Positions 1 to 10,010 are shown, counted from the first letter of the stretch. The stretch is 64,000 nucleotides of DNA from Lachnospiraceae bacterium (GCA_030536685.1 JAUNPP010000002.1:35906-99905); one strand, 5' to 3'. Translations and numbers: made by a program. Notes: generated by a model not told the origin, from the letters alone.

Positions 1-1248
1 ATAATCCGCCAGACTGGCGATTGTTTCCGCGTCTGCTACCATATCCATAGGCGGCGTGTCGACAACGACATAATCTGCTTTTTCCCTAAGCTGCTCTATC
101 AGCTCCTTCATCCGTTCGTTTCCGATGACCTCGCTGGAATCCATATTGCTTCTTTTATCATACATCATATAAATTCCGGTTTCTTCATCCCGCACCAGGC
201 ATTCCTTCAGCGGTTCTACCCCGGCGAGATATCCGCTCAGACTTCCCTGATTGGAATCTCTGTGCTCGAAGATCTTGTGCTGAGCCGGTTTTCGCAGATC
301 CGCATCCAGCAGTACGACACGTTCCGATACGGCAGCCAGACCAAGCGCCAGATTGGCTGCAACCGTAGATTTTCCTTCATTTTCAAGCATACTGGTAACC
401 ATAATAACTTTTTTGCCGCTCCGTTTGCAGCGGATTACGATTTTTTCACGAAGGCGTTTATACGTTTCCACAAATCCGAAGCTGGCTACAGGAGAGCTGA
501 TCAACAGAGCTTCTTTTTTCCCCTTCTTCCGTTTGAGCAGCATACGAAGCGTTTTATACTTTCGCTCATGGTAAATAGCCGCGTACAGCTCTGTGTCCAG
601 TTTCTTTTCTACATCCTTTTCATTTTTCACACTGTCAAAAAAGAAAGAAAACAGAGCGATTACAAGTACCATGGCGATCATGGAAAGAATTACGGCTTTG
701 CGGCTTAATTCTTTTACACTGTAGATATTGTCCGGGCTTGAAGGATACTGAGCCGGCGCCAGTTCATCCAGAATATAGCCCGGGTACATCATTTCGGAAA
801 TATCCTGGTAATGCTCCAGCAGGCCCTTCAGCACGCGGTACGAGGTGGTCGGCTTGTTTGAGCGTACTGACAGATCAAGCAGATTGGTTTCTGCGATGAT
901 TTCTGCTTTCACTTCTACATCCAGCTTTTTAAGACCCATATCCTCTGCTACCTCCTGAAGAATATACTCATCCGTCAGTATGGATACAAAGCTTTCTGCA
1001 TTGCTTGAGTAGGTGCTGAAGCTGTCGCCGTTGCGGGCGGTTCCGGTTACGATCAGCGTTGATTCAGCCGTGTACATAGGCTTATAGCCGATATAAGGCA
1101 GAAGATTTACAAGCAGCATAGCCGTCAGACCGGTAAGCAGGATTACCCACCAGTTTTTTGCCACATCTTTTAATATCGTAAAATAATCCAGTTCATGCAG
1201 AAGGCTGCTGCTTCCTTCTTCACTGGCCTGTTTCATTCTCTCGTTCAA
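1..1248 (-). CDS. Wzz-type chain-length regulator fused to BY-family tyrosine autokinase (3' end off window)
   Basis: Membrane tyrosine autokinase that sets polysaccharide chain length and drives capsule/exopolysaccharide export. I translated it by hand: 416 codons are visible and the frame is open at base 1. The Wzz part has two membrane spans at about residues 33-54 and 186-205 with an extracytoplasmic loop between. The kinase part follows, with the altered Walker A SMLENEGKST (286-295), Walker A' VVLLDADLRKP (311-321) and Walker B VVVDTPP (394-400). The C-terminal tyrosine cluster, where autophosphorylation occurs, would lie beyond the edge. I chose a TTG start at 1248 because GAGGAAG lies 5 nt upstream; the ATG at 1236 is 12 nt further in and less well placed. 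The single-chain kinase plus adaptor is usual in clostridia, whereas Bacillus and Streptococcus split it. It is the last visible gene of an operon with the Ig-like protein (12 nt away) and the cognate phosphatase. Confidence 0.93.
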   Translation of the reverse strand, partial: MNERMKQASEEGSSSLLHELDYFTILKDVAKNWWVILLTGLTAMLLVNLLPYIGYKPMYTAESTLIVTGTARNGDSFSTYSSNAESFVSILTDEYILQEVAEDMGLKKLDVEVKAEIIAETNLLDLSVRSNKPTTSYRVLKGLLEHYQDISEMMYPGYILDELAPAQYPSSPDNIYSVKELSRKAVILSMIAMVLVIALFSFFFDSVKNEKDVEKKLDTELYAAIYHERKYKTLRMLLKRKKGKKEALLISSPVASFGFVETYKRLREKIVIRCKRSGKKVIMVTSMLENEGKSTVAANLALGLAAVSERVVLLDADLRKPAQHKIFEHRDSNQGSLSGYLAGVEPLKECLVRDEETGIYMMYDKRSNMDSSEVIGNERMKELIEQLREKADYVVVDTPPMDMVADAETIASLADY

Positions 1249-1260
1249 AGCTGCTTCCTC

Positions 1261-2199
1261 CTATTCATAGACAATAACGGATAAGCCGGTGCTTCCCGTA
1301 TATCCATCTTCCGTAACAACTGTGTAGGTTACCGTATAAGTGCCTGCTTTCTTTCGGTCTACCTGGTTATCTACATAGATATCATTATAGTATACATTTT
1401 CAATGATCTTGTCCTCTGCTGATTTATTAGCCAGGTCGCCGAACATGCCTTTTACCCTGGTTCCTTCTTCGGCGGAAACCTCCTCCGATGAGGTCTGGAT
1501 GCTGAAGGTTCTGTTTCCGATGCTGATATCCTTGATATACTGATAGGGGTTAAAGGATTTTCCTTTTTTCAGATAGACCACATAATCATCCAGATTGACC
1601 GTGGGCGTACAGTTTTCATCCTCCGGCTCATAGATATCAACCACCAGATCTATATTCGCCACGTCTCCGGCGGAATTGGCTACCTGATATCCCAGCTTGT
1701 ATTTTCCCACGCTGGGGCTGCTGTACAGATATCCGTATGTATCCTTGATCTGACCTGTTATGTTGCCGTCGAGCACATCCTCAGCACTTAAATACTGCAG
1801 AATATCAAGCTTTTCGCCCGCCGGGAAGCGCAGCTGCTGGCTGATGGCAAAGTGAGGCGGCTCATAATCCTTATAAGTCAAAGTTCTGGTCTTCCGGGCT
1901 GTGTTGTTGGCATCATCACAGACCGCATAGGTAATCTCACGGCTCATATCGGACAGAAACGGGCCGATATTTTCCACTACGACATCTTTCGTAATATCCC
2001 CGTCCTTGTTGTCCGAGGCGGTTACGCCCTTTAACAGAGCTTCCATATCATCCTTTACGCTAACCTTGATACTGTCTTTTTTACAGGTAATAACCGGCGC
2101 TTCCGTGTCGGAAGTAATCTCATTGTAAACCCTCAGCGCAGTATAACTGCCAAGTGAAAGTACAAACAGGATTACCATACAGATTCTTATATATTTCAT
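1261..2199 (-). CDS. Membrane-anchored protein with bacterial Ig-like repeats
   Basis: Predicted extracytoplasmic protein of 312 residues. An N-terminal hydrophobic segment (about 6-24) preceded by K and R is a signal anchor or uncleaved signal. The rest reads as two or three Ig-like beta-sandwich units of the DUF5011 kind: each has a pattern like 'APVIT...ASDNKDGDIT' (about 35-75) and 'PPHFAI...AEDVLDGNIT' (about 113-147), and a less regular unit covers 195-312. Such domains mediate surface or polymer binding in other proteins. No enzyme motif is visible. It sits between the tyrosine phosphatase (16 nt upstream) and the Wzz/BY-kinase (12 nt downstream), so it is probably part of the polysaccharide export control unit. 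A polymer-sensing or assembly role is inference only. Family assignment is fairly sure, function is not known. Confidence 0.85.
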   Translation of the reverse strand: MKYIRICMVILFVLSLGSYTALRVYNEITSDTEAPVITCKKDSIKVSVKDDMEALLKGVTASDNKDGDITKDVVVENIGPFLSDMSREITYAVCDDANNTARKTRTLTYKDYEPPHFAISQQLRFPAGEKLDILQYLSAEDVLDGNITGQIKDTYGYLYSSPSVGKYKLGYQVANSAGDVANIDLVVDIYEPEDENCTPTVNLDDYVVYLKKGKSFNPYQYIKDISIGNRTFSIQTSSEEVSAEEGTRVKGMFGDLANKSAEDKIIENVYYNDIYVDNQVDRKKAGTYTVTYTVVTEDGYTGSTGLSVIVYE

Positions 2200-2215
2200 T
2201 GTCTACTCCTTTCCT

Positions 2216-2965
2216 CTAGTCCACAGGCCACAGCAGATTCTTTCCCGCTAAAATCCTCTCCGGATTCAGCCGGGTCAGGAAATCTGTGTATTCTCTGCCA
2301 AAGCTGGTAATCAGATATTGTTCTATTTCATCCATATAAGTTGTTCGCCACTCAGAGTGGTGAGCGTCGCTTGCTACACAGCTGACCATGCCTTCTTCCA
2401 GCAGATAGTTGCTGCATTCCCAGGCGCCTCTTCCGAACCTGCCGAGGACGCTGCCCTTGTTCACCTGCATTCCGCAGCCCATGCGGATCCAGTAATCGAC
2501 AGTTTCCGGTTCTTCCTGCACATAGCGGTACCTCTCCGGGTGCGCGACGATTGGAATATAATCCAGCGCAAGGATTGCTTCTAATATAGAAGTAACATAC
2601 ATCGAATCTCCTCCGAATGGAAATTCAATCAGCAGATAACGGGTGTCATTGATTGTCAGCAAACGCCCATCTCTCAGATGATCCGGTACCTCCGGCGTTC
2701 CGAAGACCTCCATTCCCGTATAGAGCGTCAACGGAATCTCCGCCTGCTCTACCTGTCTTTTAAAATCCTCCATCTGCTTTCGCAGTACATCGTCATCATT
2801 ATAGTTGTCAAACATCTCCGGTATGTTGCAGTGAGGAGTCATCACCAGACGATCCACGCCGCCGCGGACGGCCTGCTCTGCCATCTCCAGAGAAATCTCC
2901 TGATACGGCGCTCCGTCATCCACTCCCGGCAAAATATGAACATGCAAATCAATCATATCCGTCAT
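2216..2965 (-). CDS. CpsB/CapC-type manganese tyrosine-protein phosphatase
   Basis: PHP-fold phosphotyrosine phosphatase that removes phosphate from the BY-kinase C-terminal tyrosines and so closes the control cycle for capsule or exopolysaccharide synthesis. The 249-residue length is typical. Metal-ligand motifs of the family are all visible: DLHVHILPG near the N-terminus with a following DDGA, MTPH (about 41-44), GMEVF, VAHPERY and ASDAHH near residue 200. It is the first gene of the operon with the Ig-like protein and the kinase. Two ATGs (2965 and 2956) are possible; AAAGGAA sits close upstream of the first. No clear -35 is visible, but a TATAAT-like hexamer occurs at 3078-3083 on this strand. 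Confidence 0.93.
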   Translation of the reverse strand: MTDMIDLHVHILPGVDDGAPYQEISLEMAEQAVRGGVDRLVMTPHCNIPEMFDNYNDDDVLRKQMEDFKRQVEQAEIPLTLYTGMEVFGTPEVPDHLRDGRLLTINDTRYLLIEFPFGGDSMYVTSILEAILALDYIPIVAHPERYRYVQEEPETVDYWIRMGCGMQVNKGSVLGRFGRGAWECSNYLLEEGMVSCVASDAHHSEWRTTYMDEIEQYLITSFGREYTDFLTRLNPERILAGKNLLWPVD

Positions 2966-3370
2966 TGTTCCTTTTCAGTAAGTTCATGTGTAGCTTTAGA
3001 GTTGATTTATCTATTTTCCGCAATTTTTTCTCCGGTATTTTACCATGAATCCAGCGGATTTTCGAAATCAATTTACGATTATAACATAAAACTCTGCAAA
3101 CATAAAGTATTCTGACCGATTTTCAAACTCTAATTTTGCATGGCAGTAAAAAATTGCAAAAACCAGCAAGCTGTCCACGCATCGCTGTTCAGCGCTTCAT
3201 GACGCAGATTTCCAGATAAAAAAGCAACGAGCCGGCCATGATGCAGATTCGTTAAAGGGCATATCGGATGCAAAATGCACCCTCCAACCCACGTCAGAAT
3301 TTGTATCATAGCCAGCTCGTCTCCCCTGAACATGTGATTTCTGCCCAGGAGGTTTTAAATGGTAACTGTC
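2966..3370. other. 405-bp spacer between the exopolysaccharide operon and accDA
   Basis: No convincing gene. The right part (3130-3333) is open on the minus strand for 67 codons, but its start has no ribosome-binding site and the composition (many Trp, His, Cys) is unlike a normal protein. I suspect a dispersed intergenic repeat of the kind common in Lachnospiraceae, but no second copy is in this window. On the plus strand AGGAGG (3347-3352) lies 6 nt before an ATG at 3359, opening a 20-codon frame that runs antisense into the end of accDA. The left part holds a TATAAT-like -10 (3078-3083, minus) that may serve the phosphatase operon. I found no clear accDA terminator. Confidence 0.4.
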
Positions 3371-5137
3371 TTACATATTTCGAAAACGCATATATCTCTG
3401 CTCTGCAAGCTCTTCACCTGACATCGCGGTATACCGTTTCATAAATTTTAAAATCTGTTTTCTCATTTCATCGCAGATATCAGGAAGCGTTTCTTTTCCT
3501 GCTTCCTCTGCTTCGCTGATGATCCGGTCGATTATGCCCAGCTCCTTCAGCTCTGCGGCGGTGATCCGCATTACCTTTGCGGCTTCGTTGGCACGTTTGG
3601 AATCCTTCCACAGAATGGAAGCAAAGCCTTCGGGGGAAAGAATGGAGTAGATGGAGTTTTCCAGCATCCATACTTCATTTCCCACTGCCATAGCAAGCGC
3701 TCCGCCGCTGCCGCCTTCACCGATTACTATAGAAAGAACCGGTACCTTTAATGCAGACATTTCAAGAAGATTGCGGGCGATTGCTTCGCCCTGTCCACGT
3801 TCCTCTGCTTCCATTCCGCAGAATGCACCGGGAGTGTCTACGAAGCAGATAATGGGACGGCCGAATTTTTCCGCCTGCTTCATCAGACGAAGCGCCTTGC
3901 GGTAACCGTCGGGAGAGGGCATGCCGAAGTTCCGGAAAATGTTATCCTTTGTGCTGCGGCCCTTCTGCTGTGCGATTACCGTTACCGGTCTGCCGCCAAA
4001 CCATGCAATACCGCCTACGATTGCTTTGTCGTCCTTATAGAAACGGTCTCCGTGGAATTCTATGAAATCCACAAACAGCCCTTCTATATAATCAAGGCCT
4101 GTAGGTCTTGAAGATTTTCTGGAAATCTGTACCCGCTCCCAGGGAGAAAGATTTTTGGCTTTCTTAGCAGAAGAAAGGTCTGAATACGCTTCTCTTCTGC
4201 CCTGCATCCTGATTTCTTCTTCGGCAAGCTCCAGAATGGCTTCCCGTTCCTTTGCTTCTTCTGTTTCGCTGCCTTTATGAGGGGCTGTGCCTGCATGAAG
4301 CGCCAGAATCGCTGCCAGTGTGGAACGCATTTCCTTTCTGGGAACTACTTTATCTACAAAACCATGTTCCTGAAGAAATTCCGCGCGCTGGAAGCCGTCG
4401 GGAAGCTTCTGACCGATGGTCTGCTCGATTACTCTCGGGCCTGCAAAACCGATCAGAGCGCCGGGCTCTGCCAGGATCACGTCGCCAAGCATGGCAAAGC
4501 TGGCTGTTACGCCGCCTGTTGTCGGATCAGTCAGTACGGTAACATATAAAAGTCCTGCTTCGGAATGTTTTTTGATTGCTGCGGAGGTTTTTGCCATCTG
4601 CATGAGGGAAACGATTCCTTCCTGCATCCGGGCGCCGCCGCTGCAGCAAAACAGGATGACGGGGAGTTTTTCTTTTGTGGCCCGTTCAAAGGCACGGGTA
4701 ATCTTCTCACCGACTGCCTGTCCCATACTTCCCATTAAGAAACGGGCATCCATGATTCCCAGAACGGTTTCGTAGCCGTCGATCCGGGCTTTTCCGGTAA
4801 TGACCGCTTCCTCCAGATTGGTTTTCGCATGCATTCTGCTTAACTTTTCTTCATATCCGGGGAAGTTCAGAGGATTTTTGCCGCAAAGGCTGTCATCCCA
4901 TTCTTCAAAGGAATTTTCATCTGCTGTGATTTCCACACGGCGTCTGGCATGAACCCGGAAATATCCGCCGCATTTGGGACAGATATACTGGTTATTGATT
5001 ACATCATCCGTGTAAATCGGAGCAGAACATTTATTGCATTTTCTCCACATTCCGGTAGGAATTTCAGGGCTTGGCACAAGCTCCTGCGCCGAACTCGCTG
5101 CCCATCTGGGAGTCTTTTTAAACATATCTCTTAACAT
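3371..5137 (-). CDS. accDA: Acetyl-CoA carboxylase carboxyltransferase, fused beta (AccD) and alpha (AccA) subunits
   Basis: Transfers the carboxyl group from carboxybiotin to acetyl-CoA, giving malonyl-CoA for fatty-acid synthesis. The 588-residue chain holds an AccD-like half (about 1-290) with the zinc-ribbon cysteines CNKC and CPKCGG, separated by 15 residues near the N-terminus, then an AccA-like half (about 320-575) with [22 protein letters not shown] and [10 protein letters not shown]. In E. coli these are two proteins encoded far apart; here they share one reading frame with a charged linker (residues about 285-325). It is the last gene of the fab operon, 19 nt after accC. No frameshift or missing key motif is seen. 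Confidence 0.96.
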   Translation of the reverse strand: MLRDMFKKTPRWAASSAQELVPSPEIPTGMWRKCNKCSAPIYTDDVINNQYICPKCGGYFRVHARRRVEITADENSFEEWDDSLCGKNPLNFPGYEEKLSRMHAKTNLEEAVITGKARIDGYETVLGIMDARFLMGSMGQAVGEKITRAFERATKEKLPVILFCCSGGARMQEGIVSLMQMAKTSAAIKKHSEAGLLYVTVLTDPTTGGVTASFAMLGDVILAEPGALIGFAGPRVIEQTIGQKLPDGFQRAEFLQEHGFVDKVVPRKEMRSTLAAILALHAGTAPHKGSETEEAKEREAILELAEEEIRMQGRREAYSDLSSAKKAKNLSPWERVQISRKSSRPTGLDYIEGLFVDFIEFHGDRFYKDDKAIVGGIAWFGGRPVTVIAQQKGRSTKDNIFRNFGMPSPDGYRKALRLMKQAEKFGRPIICFVDTPGAFCGMEAEERGQGEAIARNLLEMSALKVPVLSIVIGEGGSGGALAMAVGNEVWMLENSIYSILSPEGFASILWKDSKRANEAAKVMRITAAELKELGIIDRIISEAEEAGKETLPDICDEMRKQILKFMKRYTAMSGEELAEQRYMRFRNM

Positions 5138-5156
5138 AGTATGGTATCACTCTTTT

Positions 5157-6503
5157 CTACAGGTCTGGATAATAGGTTTCAATAAAATGCGTGTCAAAAT
5201 TTCCTGAGGAAAATGCAGGATTATTCAGAAGCTCATACTGGAAATCCAGATTGGTTGTAACCCCCTGCAGCACCAGCTCGCCCAGTGCACTGCGCATTTT
5301 GTTAATAGCAGAAGTACGATCCTCAGCGTGAACGATCAGCTTCAGGATCATGGAATCATAGAAAGGCGGAATCTTATAGCCATTGTATACGGCAGAGTCC
5401 ACACGAACACCGTTTCCTCCGGGGAAATGCACGTTGGTAACCGTTCCGGGGCAGGGCATAAAGTGCTTTGCAGGATTTTCCGCATTGATCCGGCATTCAA
5501 TCGCATGTCCTTTGAGGCGCACATCCTCCTGTGTCATATCAAGAGGAAGTCCTGAGGCAATTCGAATCTGCTGCTGGATCAGGTCAATTCCGGTTACCAT
5601 CTCCGTTACCGGGTGTTCTACCTGGATTCTGGTATTCATTTCCATAAAATAGAAGCTGTTATCTGTATCCAGCAGAAATTCGATGGTTCCCGCGCTGGTA
5701 TAGCCTGCTGCTTTTGCTGCGCGGACAGCAGTTTCACCCATTTTCGCCCGCAGTTCGGGGGAAATCGCTGCGCAGGGAGATTCTTCCACCATCTTCTGGT
5801 GTTTTCTCTGTACGGAGCAGTCTCTTTCGCCCAGATGGATCACGTTTCCGAACTGATCGGCCAGAATCTGGAATTCCACATGACGGGGGCGGGTAATGAA
5901 TTTTTCAACATACATGGCGTCATCATTGAAGCCGCGGACGGATTCTGTCTGTGCAGTCAGAAACTGCTGTTCAAAATCCTCCGGCTTGAAGACCTCACGC
6001 ATTCCTTTTCCACCGCCGCCGCTGACTGCTTTGATGATAACCGGGTAACCGATTTCATCTGCCAGCGCTTTTCCGGTTTCCCAGTCATAGATTGGCTCTT
6101 TGCTGCCGGGTACAACGGGTACTCCTGCGTCTTCCATTGTATTTCTTGCCTGAGATTTATTGCCCATACGGCTGATAACCTCTGAGGAAGGACCGATAAA
6201 ATTAATATTGCAGCGCTCGCACAGCATGGCAAAACGGCTGTTTTCTGAGAGAAAACCGAATCCCGGGTGAATGGCGTCCGCATGACAGGCTTCTGTGGCG
6301 GCAATGATCCGCTCCATGTTCAGATAACTGTCGGTAGAGGAAGCCGGTCCAATACAAATAGCTTCATCAGCCAGCTGAGTGTGAAGGCTGTCCCGATCCG
6401 CTTCGGAATAGACAGCTACGCTGGCAATTCCCATCTCACGGCAGGCACGAATAATACGAACCGCAATTTCACCGCGGTTGGCAATCAGTAATTTTCTAAT
6501 CAT
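5157..6503 (-). CDS. accC: Biotin carboxylase subunit of acetyl-CoA carboxylase
   Basis: ATP-dependent carboxylation of the biotin on the carrier protein AccB, the first half-reaction of acetyl-CoA carboxylase. The length (448) matches the stand-alone enzyme, so it is not a pyruvate carboxylase. Visible are the start LIANRGEIAVRIIRA, the ATP-grasp glycine loop GGGGKGM (about 163-169), and the catalytic stretch MEMNTRIQVEHPVTE (about 288-302). It lies between fabZ and accDA in the fatty-acid operon. Its substrate protein AccB is not encoded in the operon or elsewhere in this window, which is unusual because accB normally sits beside fabZ in clostridial operons. Confidence 0.96.
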   Translation of the reverse strand: MIRKLLIANRGEIAVRIIRACREMGIASVAVYSEADRDSLHTQLADEAICIGPASSTDSYLNMERIIAATEACHADAIHPGFGFLSENSRFAMLCERCNINFIGPSSEVISRMGNKSQARNTMEDAGVPVVPGSKEPIYDWETGKALADEIGYPVIIKAVSGGGGKGMREVFKPEDFEQQFLTAQTESVRGFNDDAMYVEKFITRPRHVEFQILADQFGNVIHLGERDCSVQRKHQKMVEESPCAAISPELRAKMGETAVRAAKAAGYTSAGTIEFLLDTDNSFYFMEMNTRIQVEHPVTEMVTGIDLIQQQIRIASGLPLDMTQEDVRLKGHAIECRINAENPAKHFMPCPGTVTNVHFPGGNGVRVDSAVYNGYKIPPFYDSMILKLIVHAEDRTSAINKMRSALGELVLQGVTTNLDFQYELLNNPAFSSGNFDTHFIETYYPDL

Positions 6504-6537
6504 CCTTTTACTTCCTTTGCTTTATGTTACGGTCTTT

Positions 6538-6960
6538 TTATCCGACCATAAAAGTCAGCTCAGCGGTTACAGCTACCTTTCCGTCAACTGTGGCAGTTGC
6601 TTTTCCGATTCCCACCGGGCCTTTTTTCTTAATAATCTCACATTCCAGACGCAGTTTGTCTCCGGGAATGACTTTTTTTCTGAATTTACAATTGTTGATA
6701 CCGCCGAAATATGCGGTTTTTCCTTTATTTTCGTCCAGGCTTAAGATTGCAACGGCGCCTGCCTGTGCAAGTGCTTCTACGATCAGTACACCGGGCATTA
6801 CCGGTTCTTCCGGGAAATGTCCTGCAAAAAATTCTTCCCGGTAGGAAACACATTTATATCCTACCGCACGGACTCCGGGTTCGTATTCTTCAATACAATC
6901 TAACAGTAAGAACGGGTGTCTGTGAGGAATGATTTCCTGAATCTCTTTAATACCAAGCAT
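6538..6960 (-). CDS. fabZ: 3-hydroxyacyl-ACP dehydratase FabZ
   Basis: Dehydrates 3-hydroxyacyl-ACP to trans-2-enoyl-ACP in each elongation round. It is a hot-dog fold enzyme with the catalytic His in [11 protein letters not shown] and the catalytic Glu in [21 protein letters not shown] start it at ATG 6960 (140 residues) and not at the GTG 45 nt upstream: AAAGGAA lies 6 nt before the ATG, the family is about 140 residues long, and the extra N-terminus looks random. It follows fabF and precedes accC in the operon. Confidence 0.95.
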   Translation of the reverse strand: MLGIKEIQEIIPHRHPFLLLDCIEEYEPGVRAVGYKCVSYREEFFAGHFPEEPVMPGVLIVEALAQAGAVAILSLDENKGKTAYFGGINNCKFRKKVIPGDKLRLECEIIKKKGPVGIGKATATVDGKVAVTAELTFMVG

Positions 6961-7037
6961 TTTAGGTTCCTTTCCGACTTTACGGTCTGACTTTTGTTCT
7001 GTCACTCATTTTTCGTTTTGCGCTTCAAAACATTGCT

Positions 7038-8276
7038 CTATGCTTCAAATTTCTTTACAAGAATGGTTGCGTTGTGTCCTCCAAAGCCCAGTGAATTGCT
7101 GATTGCCGCGCGGACTTCCATTTCCACACCGCTTCCCTTGCAGTAATCCAGATCACATTCTGCGTCGCATTCTTCCAGACCGGCTGTTACATGTACATAG
7201 CCTTCTTCAATTGATTTTACACAGGTGATGAATTCCACGCCGCCTGCTGCACCTAACAGATGACCTACCATGGATTTGGTGGAGTTTACCTTCAGCTTCT
7301 TTGCTGCCTCTCCAAATGCGAGGTGGATTGCTCTTGTTTCAAACAGGTCGTTGTGGTGTGTGCTGGTTCCGTGAGCGTTTACATAATCGATATCTTCAGG
7401 AGTAAGTCCTGCGTCGTTCATAGCGTATTCCATTGCCTTTGCAGCGCCGGAGCCGTCTTCTGCAGGAGAAGTGATATGAAAAGCGTCACATGTTGCGCCA
7501 TATCCGGCTACTTCTGCATAAATTCTTGCGCCGCGGGCCAGTGCATGTTCCAGTTCTTCCAGAACTACCACACCTGCGCCCTCGCCCATAACGAAGCCGC
7601 TTCTGTCTTTATCAAACGGAATGGATGCACGCATGGGGTCTGTTGACTGGGTCAGAGCAGTTAAAGAGGTAAATCCGGCTACGCCGATGGGAGTAACTGC
7701 GCTTTCTGCGCCGCCTGCCAGCATAACTTCGGCATCTCCGTACTGAATGGTACGGAAAGCTTCGCCGATACTGTGTGTACCGGAAGCACAGGCTGTTACA
7801 ACGTTAATGTTCTTGCCTTTCAGTCCCAGCTGAATTCCTACGTTGCCGGCTGCCATGTTGCTGATCATCTGAGGCACCAGCAGAGGGCCTACACGACCGG
7901 GTCCTTTTTCAAGCAGCTTCTGGTGTTCGCGCTCTACTGCCTGCAGAGAACCGATACCGGAGGCTACGCTGACGCCTACGCGGAAGGGATCTTCTTTTTC
8001 CATATCAAGGCCGGAATCTTCCATTGCCATTTTTGCTGCTGCTACTGCCAGCTGAGAGAAGGGCTCCATACGGCGTGCGTCCTTGGGATTCATATATTTC
8101 TTTGCATCAAAATCTTTTACTTCTGCTGCAAGCTTTGCTTTGTATTCTGTCGTATCAAATCTGGTGATAGGGGCAATTCCCACTTTACCTGCCTTCAGGC
8201 CTTCCCAGAACTCTTCTACGCTATTACCAATGGGAGTCACGGCTCCCAGACCTGTTACAACTACACGTCTGCTCAT
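7038..8276 (-). CDS. fabF: Beta-ketoacyl-ACP synthase II
   Basis: Condenses malonyl-ACP with a growing acyl-ACP in the elongation cycle. The 412 residues show the thiolase-fold triad: nucleophile Cys in VVTACASGTHS, then His in HGTSTHHND and His in KSMVGHLLGAAGG. The usual fingerprint GFVMGEGAGV is present. Start MSRRVVVTGLGAVTPIG is standard, and a GGAGGAAAAG ribosome site lies just upstream. It is 15 nt from the end of fabG, in the middle of the fatty-acid operon. Confidence 0.97.
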   Translation of the reverse strand: MSRRVVVTGLGAVTPIGNSVEEFWEGLKAGKVGIAPITRFDTTEYKAKLAAEVKDFDAKKYMNPKDARRMEPFSQLAVAAAKMAMEDSGLDMEKEDPFRVGVSVASGIGSLQAVEREHQKLLEKGPGRVGPLLVPQMISNMAAGNVGIQLGLKGKNINVVTACASGTHSIGEAFRTIQYGDAEVMLAGGAESAVTPIGVAGFTSLTALTQSTDPMRASIPFDKDRSGFVMGEGAGVVVLEELEHALARGARIYAEVAGYGATCDAFHITSPAEDGSGAAKAMEYAMNDAGLTPEDIDYVNAHGTSTHHNDLFETRAIHLAFGEAAKKLKVNSTKSMVGHLLGAAGGVEFITCVKSIEEGYVHVTAGLEECDAECDLDYCKGSGVEMEVRAAISNSLGFGGHNATILVKKFEA

Positions 8277-8291
8277 TCTTTTCCTCCTGGA

Positions 8292-9032
8292 TTACATTGC
8301 CATGCCGCCATCTACACTGATGACCTGGCCTGTGATATATGCTGCTTTTTCAGAAGCAAGAAATGCTGCCATATCGGCAATTTCCTGCGCTTCGCCAAAG
8401 CGTTTTAAAGGAATCTGTGCTGTTGCCGCTTCTTTTACGGAATCGGAAAGCACAGCCGTCATTTCCGTATTTACAAAACCGGGTGCGATGGCATTGACTG
8501 TGATGCCGCGGCTTGCCAGCTCTCTGGCAGCAGCCTTGGTCAGTCCGATCACGCCTGCCTTGGAAGCAGAGTAATTTGCCTGTCCTGCATTTCCCATTAC
8601 ACCGGATACTGATGAAATGTTGATGATACGTCCGCTCTTCTGACGAAGCATCTGACGGGAAACATGCTTGATACAGTTAAATGCACCTTTTAAGTTGGTG
8701 TTTAATACTGCGTCAAAATCTTCCTCTGACATCTTCATCAGCAGGTTATCTCTTGTGATTCCGGCATTATTTACCAGAATATCTATTTTTTTATATTTTT
8801 TGATTACGCCGTCAATAAATTCTTTGCAGCCATTGAAGTCAGACACATCACACTGAATTGCTTCTGCCTGTCCGCCTGCTTCCTGAATTGCGTTTACGGT
8901 TTCCTGTGCTCTCTGCATTGAGCCATTGTAGTTTACAATTACAGCTGCGCCTTCTTTTGCCAGGGTCAGAGCGATCTGACGGCCGATTCCGCGGCTTGCG
9001 CCGGTTACGATTGCGATTTTATTCTCTAACAT
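8292..9032 (-). CDS. fabG: 3-oxoacyl-ACP reductase
   Basis: NADPH-dependent short-chain dehydrogenase that reduces 3-oxoacyl-ACP. The cofactor motif [10 protein letters not shown] is near the N-terminus, NNAG follows, and the catalytic residues are Ser in SSVSGVMG and Tyr/Lys in YSASKAG. I place the start at ATG 9032 (246 residues): GGAGAAA lies 5 nt upstream, and this start overlaps the fabD stop by 7 nt, which suggests translational coupling. A longer frame to 9056 adds eight residues without a ribosome site. C-terminal [14 protein letters not shown] is typical for FabG. Confidence 0.97.
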   Translation of the reverse strand: MLENKIAIVTGASRGIGRQIALTLAKEGAAVIVNYNGSMQRAQETVNAIQEAGGQAEAIQCDVSDFNGCKEFIDGVIKKYKKIDILVNNAGITRDNLLMKMSEEDFDAVLNTNLKGAFNCIKHVSRQMLRQKSGRIINISSVSGVMGNAGQANYSASKAGVIGLTKAAARELASRGITVNAIAPGFVNTEMTAVLSDSVKEAATAQIPLKRFGEAQEIADMAAFLASEKAAYITGQVISVDGGMAM

Positions 9033-9937
9033 ACAAATTTCTCCATATCTGACCATGTTTCAATATTTACAAGGTTTGCTTTACGATTGATTTTCTTTAC
9101 AAAAGAAGTAAGTGTCTTGCCGGGGCCGATTTCAATAAAGGTATCGACGCCGTCTGCCAGCATCGCCTCTACACTCTGCTGCCATCTGACAGAAGAGTAA
9201 ACCTGACGCACCAGCAGATTTTTAATCTCTGCAGTATCATGGATATACTGTGCTGTTACATTGGTTACGTAAGGCATCTGCAGCAAAGAAAGCTCTACAG
9301 GGGCAAGAACCTCACCCAGCTTTTCTCCTGCTTCCTTTAAAAGAGGGGAATGGAAAGGGCCGCTTACATTCAGCGGAAGTACTCTTTTTGCGCCTGCTTC
9401 CTTCAGTTTCTCAGATGCTTCTTCTACAGCGCCCTTAAAACCGCTGATTACGATCTGTCCGGGGCAGTTATAATTGGCAATTTCAACACCTTCGACAGGA
9501 GCGATCACTTCTTCGATCTTTTCAGGGGAAAGCATCAGCACTGCTGCCATCGAGCCTACGCCCGCCGGTACTGCCTGCTGCATCAGAATGCCTCTCTGGC
9601 GAACGATTTTAACGGCATCTTCCACACTCATGGCTCCTGCCGCTGCCAGTGCGCAGTATTCTCCCAGACTTAAGCCTGCTGCCACGTCTGCTTTTAATCC
9701 GCGTTCCTGTAAAACAGCAAGCATTGCCAGGCTGGTTGTAACCATCGCTGCCTGTGTATACTCTGTAATATCCAACTGATCATTCGGTTCAAAGCAAAGA
9801 GCTTTCATATCAAAACCCAGCCAATCGCCTGCCTGGTCAAAAATTCTTCTCGCTGTTTCGGAATTTTCATAAAAATCCTTGCCCATGCCAGCCTTCTGAG
9901 CGCCCTGGCCCGGAAAGATCAAAGCTGTTTTTCCCAT
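9026..9937 (-). CDS. fabD: Malonyl-CoA:ACP transacylase
   Basis: Loads malonyl groups from CoA onto ACP. The family landmarks FPGQGAQ near the start, GLSLGEY with the nucleophile Ser (about residue 90) and His in GPFHSPLL (about 200) are all present. The start at ATG 9937 (303 residues) is chosen because GGAGGAG lies 8 nt upstream; the earlier ATG 15 nt away has no such site and would place this one inside the gene. A 181-nt gap with a stem-loop separates it from acpP, at the place where many clostridia carry fabK. Confidence 0.96.
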   Translation of the reverse strand: MGKTALIFPGQGAQKAGMGKDFYENSETARRIFDQAGDWLGFDMKALCFEPNDQLDITEYTQAAMVTTSLAMLAVLQERGLKADVAAGLSLGEYCALAAAGAMSVEDAVKIVRQRGILMQQAVPAGVGSMAAVLMLSPEKIEEVIAPVEGVEIANYNCPGQIVISGFKGAVEEASEKLKEAGAKRVLPLNVSGPFHSPLLKEAGEKLGEVLAPVELSLLQMPYVTNVTAQYIHDTAEIKNLLVRQVYSSVRWQQSVEAMLADGVDTFIEIGPGKTLTSFVKKINRKANLVNIETWSDMEKFVC

Positions 9938-10010
9938 TCTGTTCTCCTCCATACTATCCTGTTTATACGTGTTGACTAATTTATTAGTCCTATAAAGCTA
10001 TATAAATTTG

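Noticed and set aside
3130..3333. 67-codon minus-strand frame between the phosphatase and accDA
   Set aside because: No ribosome site, unlikely composition and no match in form to known families; treated as non-coding repeat candidate.
5613..6185. 190-codon plus-strand frame within accC
   Set aside because: Antisense shadow with Cys/Phe/His-rich composition.
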